A stretch of DNA of 6,304 nucleotides from Bryobacterales bacterium. GTDB lineage: Bacteria > Acidobacteriota > Terriglobia > Bryobacterales > Bryobacteraceae. The DNA lies in contig JALOKO010000242.1 in the NCBI GenBank assembly GCA_025456495.1, positions 1 through 6,304 on the forward strand, written 5' to 3'. The position numbers and the translations under genes are program-made. Under the pieces are notes generated by a model. That model was not told the origin of the DNA. It searched no databases and saw only the letters and a program-made list of their open reading frames with translations. Positions 6,060 to 6,304 of this stretch are shown here, one piece after another (position 1 is the first letter of the stretch; every line of letters starts with the position of its first letter).

Positions 6060-6149
6060 GTACCGCTGGTTGTCATCGGCCGGGAGCGCCTCCGTGGCGT
6101 CTTACTGCTGGTAGAAGAGCGCCTTGCGATGATCGTCTCCAGCTTACAT
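6060..6149 (-). pseudogene. 5' continuation of the ATPase frame with two in-frame TAA codons
   Basis: Upstream of the GTG at 6059 the same frame reads DATEALPADDNQRYVDW, with 14 of 15 codons ending in G or C from the TAA to the GTG. This resembles the conserved segment (an LxPGDxRYVD-like motif) that normally precedes Walker A in such ATPases. Before the TAA at 6104-6102 the frame reads AGDDHRKALFYQQ, then TAA at 6146-6144, directly preceded by an in-frame ATG at 6149-6147. Single C-to-T changes (CAA to TAA) would explain both stops. No strong ribosome binding site precedes the ATG; only AGG abuts it. Confidence 0.45.
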
Positions 6150-6304
6150 CCTGCGCGCAACCCGGAGAGGAAATTCATGAAGGCAATGGGCGGAGCGCGC
6201 TTCGTTTGGCGGGACAAAGCGCGGGTGGACCGGGATGCGATGACTTGAGGCGCGCTGACGAGGGCGGGGAGGTGAGATAGGGCGTGGGATGGGAGCGGGA
6301 GGTG

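Noticed and set aside
6023..6217. Minus-strand 64-codon frame overlapping the ATPase 5' end
   Set aside because: It is Ser/Arg/Thr-rich after residue 30 and out of frame with the ATPase; the in-frame translation with TAA codons matches the family pattern better.
6177..6248. Small plus-strand ORF of 23 codons (starts MKAMGGARFVWRDK)
   Set aside because: It has a fair AGAGG six bases upstream, but it is very short, matches nothing I recognise and lies antisense to the likely leader of the ATPase unit.

Overview
This GC-rich window looks like a chromosomal piece of a soil-type bacterium, most likely an Acidobacteriota member of the Solibacter/Bryobacter type. That placement is inferred from gene content (an LDH-like malate dehydrogenase, a Tat-exported Gfo/Idh/MocA oxidoreductase, and an ATPase/TPR pair) and from GC-rich third codon positions. 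No rRNA or other marker fixes the taxonomy.

Layout: (1) 1-862, minus strand: malate dehydrogenase (mdh), missing its last residues at the window edge, with a good Shine-Dalgarno and an extended -10 promoter at 944-952. (2) 863-2213: about 1.35 kb without a confident gene. It holds three small tandem repeats (12-bp, about 20-bp and 15-bp units) and two short stretches that read like eroded coding sequence. (3) 2214-3719, plus strand: a Tat-signal Gfo/Idh/MocA-type dehydrogenase of 501 residues. (4) 3720-3843: a very G-rich convergent gap. (5) 3844 to about 6149, minus strand: a two-gene unit. The upstream gene is a P-loop ATPase with Walker A and B motifs; the downstream gene is a protein with an N-terminal domain lacking a P-loop followed by three 40-residue TPR units. 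(6) 6150-6304: no gene supported.

The most interesting observation is in the ATPase gene. Its open core is 6059-4911, but coding-like, family-like sequence continues in the same frame on both sides. Upstream it runs to an ATG at 6149 through two TAA codons. Downstream it runs past a TAG to a TGA at 4847-4845, and that TGA overlaps the GTG start of the TPR gene in a GTGA junction. The simplest reading is an ATPase-TPR operon whose ATPase gene has taken in-frame nonsense changes near both ends while its core stayed open. Internal initiation with a shortened product, sequence error, or readthrough/recoding are alternatives.

The mdh and oxidoreductase genes are metabolic and have no evident functional link to the ATPase-TPR unit. 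The latter resembles the signalling or conflict-type ATPase/TPR pairs found in large soil bacterial genomes; its function cannot be read from the sequence.
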